Positions 62,488 to 64,000 of a DNA stretch of 64,000 nt are shown here, one piece after another. The notes beneath the pieces are model-generated. The model was given only the letters and a program-made list of their open reading frames with translations. It had not been told where the DNA came from and did not search any database. The DNA is from Morinoia aosen. Lineage: Eukaryota > Arthropoda > Malacostraca > Amphipoda > Talitridae. Positions within the stretch are counted from its first letter, which is position 1; each line of letters begins with the position of its first letter. The position numbers were made by a program, and so were the translations under genes. Location: assembly GCA_030386875.1 (NCBI GenBank), contig CM059567.1:56404020-56468019 (forward strand). Direction: 5' to 3'.

Positions 62488-62750
62488 CATAGAAAGTGTG
62501 TTGTATACATGGTATTGATGCCCTTTACTCATGGAAATTGACGCATTTTCTATAGTAGACGGTGCAAGACAGAACTGAAACTGATGTGCCTTCATCAATA
62601 CTATACATTTGATAAAACGTCTGGTGTCCCCTTAAATCTATAAAGAAATAGATTTACATATTTTTTGTGCGTAATTTCTCCTGTGTTAATACGATAGGAG
62701 TCTCATTGAACACATTAAATTGGTTGGTCCGTCTCTCTTTCACGCTTAAA

Positions 62751-63053
62751 GGATGCTCAATGACCGTATCTGTGATAATTGCAGGTAATTTTCTAACTTT
62801 TCAGCCTTACGAAATAGTACAATTTCTTCACGTGTAAGTTGGTTTAGAAATGCACCTAGCATTTTCGTACTAAATTTAGTACGAAAATAGTACGAAACTG
62901 CTAGGTGCATTTCTAAACCAACTTACACGTGAAGAAATTGAACTAATTGCAGGTACTATTAGGATGGATATATTTGTTTGTCATCCACATTCCAGAGATT
63001 TGTCTAAGAAAATATCGAATCCCGTCATTTTTGACGGGTCGTCTACACTAGTA
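62751..63053 (+). mobile_element. Dispersed repeat family A, copy 4, with insertion
   Basis: Left landmark gaccgtatctgtga at 62762 and right landmarks aaaatatcgaatcccgtca and gacgggtcgtctacactag match the family. A middle part is missing, and a 156-bp sequence is inserted at 62788-62943, bounded by an exact 12-bp direct repeat. The cccgtcatttttgacggg palindrome is intact here. Confidence 0.85.
62788..62943. mobile_element. 156-bp insertion with long foldback
   Basis: Flanked by identical taattgcaggta copies at 62776-62787 and 62944-62955, which look like a target-site duplication. Inside, 62820-62940 is a near-perfect inverted repeat: arms of about 45 bp (caatttcttcacgtgtaagt at the left tip), and a centre built from tttcgtac/gtacgaaa copies. 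The left 32 bases of the insert lie outside the foldback. No coding capacity. Confidence 0.82.
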
Positions 63054-63712
63054 ATAGAAGAGTTTTAATGTATTTTTTTGTGAGAGAAATTATTGCAATT
63101 ACTATTGCTAAGGTGATATGAACTACTCATATCACCAAAGGCAAAAGGTATTGTATGTTTCCTGCGGTGCGGGTGTATATTTACATGGAGTTATGGTTGA
63201 TGATGCTGATGCTGAAAACGGCCCTCTATGCTTTTTGCAATAATAATTAATTTCAACTCATGCAGTTTGGAATCTTTGAATATTTGCGAATTGAAAAAAT
63301 TATCTCAATAAATTGTAGAGCCCACACCCTAATAAAAAAGTAAATCACTGAATTATGAACTGGTTTGTCTTATTTTTACCGTTGGCTCTCATATTTCCCC
63401 GTTTGTTTCGTTTTAGTGACAGTACAACTATTTCTACTGATCTATTTTGGATAAATACCTTTATCTTTTGGACTTTTCCTGCAACTTGTTGAGAGTGCTT
63501 AGTGCTAAAAAACATTGTTTAAACGTTAATTTTATTATTTTGAAATTTGATTTTCAATCATTTCTCTGATTAGTTTACACTGGATACAGACTGTTCTCAT
63601 AGCAATAATACCAACGTACATGCGTGTATTCGTATTCGTAACTTTGTTATACGCTTCTTACCAAAGACCGAAACATTTGGCACCACAGCTATCGATACCA
63701 TGGACAGCACGT
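63054..63712. other. AT-rich stretch, nothing recognised
   Basis: A small perfect hairpin pairs ggtgatatga (63112-63121) with tcatatcacc (63127-63136). Nothing else supported. Confidence 0.5.
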
Positions 63713-63900
63713 CCCACGAAAACCCGAACCGAGTATTTATTTTCCCGTATCAGTAATACCATCATAATCAGTAATACCTTTTCTATAGGTTAGTTTTGCA
63801 GGGTGATTTTGCTAGAAATTAAATGTTTATGGTATTCTTATGATGGTATTATTGATAGTGGAAAATAAATACTCGATTCGAGTTTTTGTGAGACATACTG
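63713..63900. mobile_element. Foldback element F (about 190 bp)
   Basis: Left arm (about 63713-63778) and right arm (about 63830-63900) are reverse complements with scattered differences, around a loop of about 50 bases. Arms include gagtatttattttcc and aataccatcataa. Differences in the outer 30 bases are all transitions. No coding capacity; possibly a MITE or a hairpin RNA source. Confidence 0.78.
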
Positions 63901-64000
63901 TGTATAAGTACACGACGGCGTACGACGTTTCAACTTGCGTCGTTTTTGAAGTTACGTCGGATTTCGAAAACAATTCATGCATATGTAAACTTCGTGTACT

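Noticed and set aside
63112..63136. Perfect 10-bp stem hairpin
   Set aside because: Short and in AT-rich DNA; such hairpins are expected by chance, and no terminator role applies in this context.

Overview
The window reads as nuclear DNA of a eukaryote, most likely an animal and perhaps an arthropod. There are no bacterial-style operons, ribosome-binding sites or terminators. Outside the repeats no reading frame that begins with ATG is long, and no frame could be tied to a known protein family. The lineage is an inference from style only (AT-rich intergenic DNA, small foldback elements flanked by TA, GT and TAC microsatellites); no gene marker confirms it.

The dominant content is tandemly repeated DNA. 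About 28 separate arrays cover roughly one third of the window (my sum of approximate coordinates is near 21.7 kb). Nearly every array has its own unrelated unit: 19, 209 (higher-order), 24, 51, 55, 20/17, 18, 73, 56, 61, 25/26, 20, 24, 31, 25, 53, 53/54, 103 and 47 bp, plus several strongly decayed arrays. The largest are a 56-bp array (about 19735-23510), a 25-bp array (26305-29605), a 54-bp array (56985-59075), a 20-bp array (33321-35112), a 209-bp higher-order array (5003-6345), a 47-bp array (61222-62487) and a 24-bp array (37579-38660). Several are homogeneous in the middle and decayed at the edges, as expected from unequal exchange. Almost all long open frames here come from repeats that lack stop codons.

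The second layer is small dispersed, non-autonomous mobile-element-like sequence. One is a foldback (MITE-like) family of about 105-116 bp with TA flanks in five copies (31450, 33045, 47139, 47435, 60190). Another is a family of about 165-170 bp in four copies (161, 41850, 42751, 62751); its end motifs also occur in two longer related elements (35581, 49373). There are also single foldbacks at 46209-46335, 62820-62940 and 63713-63900, and an exact 55-bp duplication (1085, 2574) whose second copy lies inside a nested palindrome. The copy at 62751 carries a 156-bp insertion bounded by an exact 12-bp direct repeat.

Genes: none can be named. The best coding candidate outside repeats is a frame at 52931-53302 (123 aa from ATG, open further upstream). 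A few other frames are listed with low confidence. Several short GC-rich patches interrupt the AT-rich background, one with four CCAAT/ATTGG boxes in about 80 bp (8208-8284); they could be promoters or exons, but the sequence alone does not decide. The window is best described as a gene-poor, minisatellite-rich region, possibly intergenic or a large intron.
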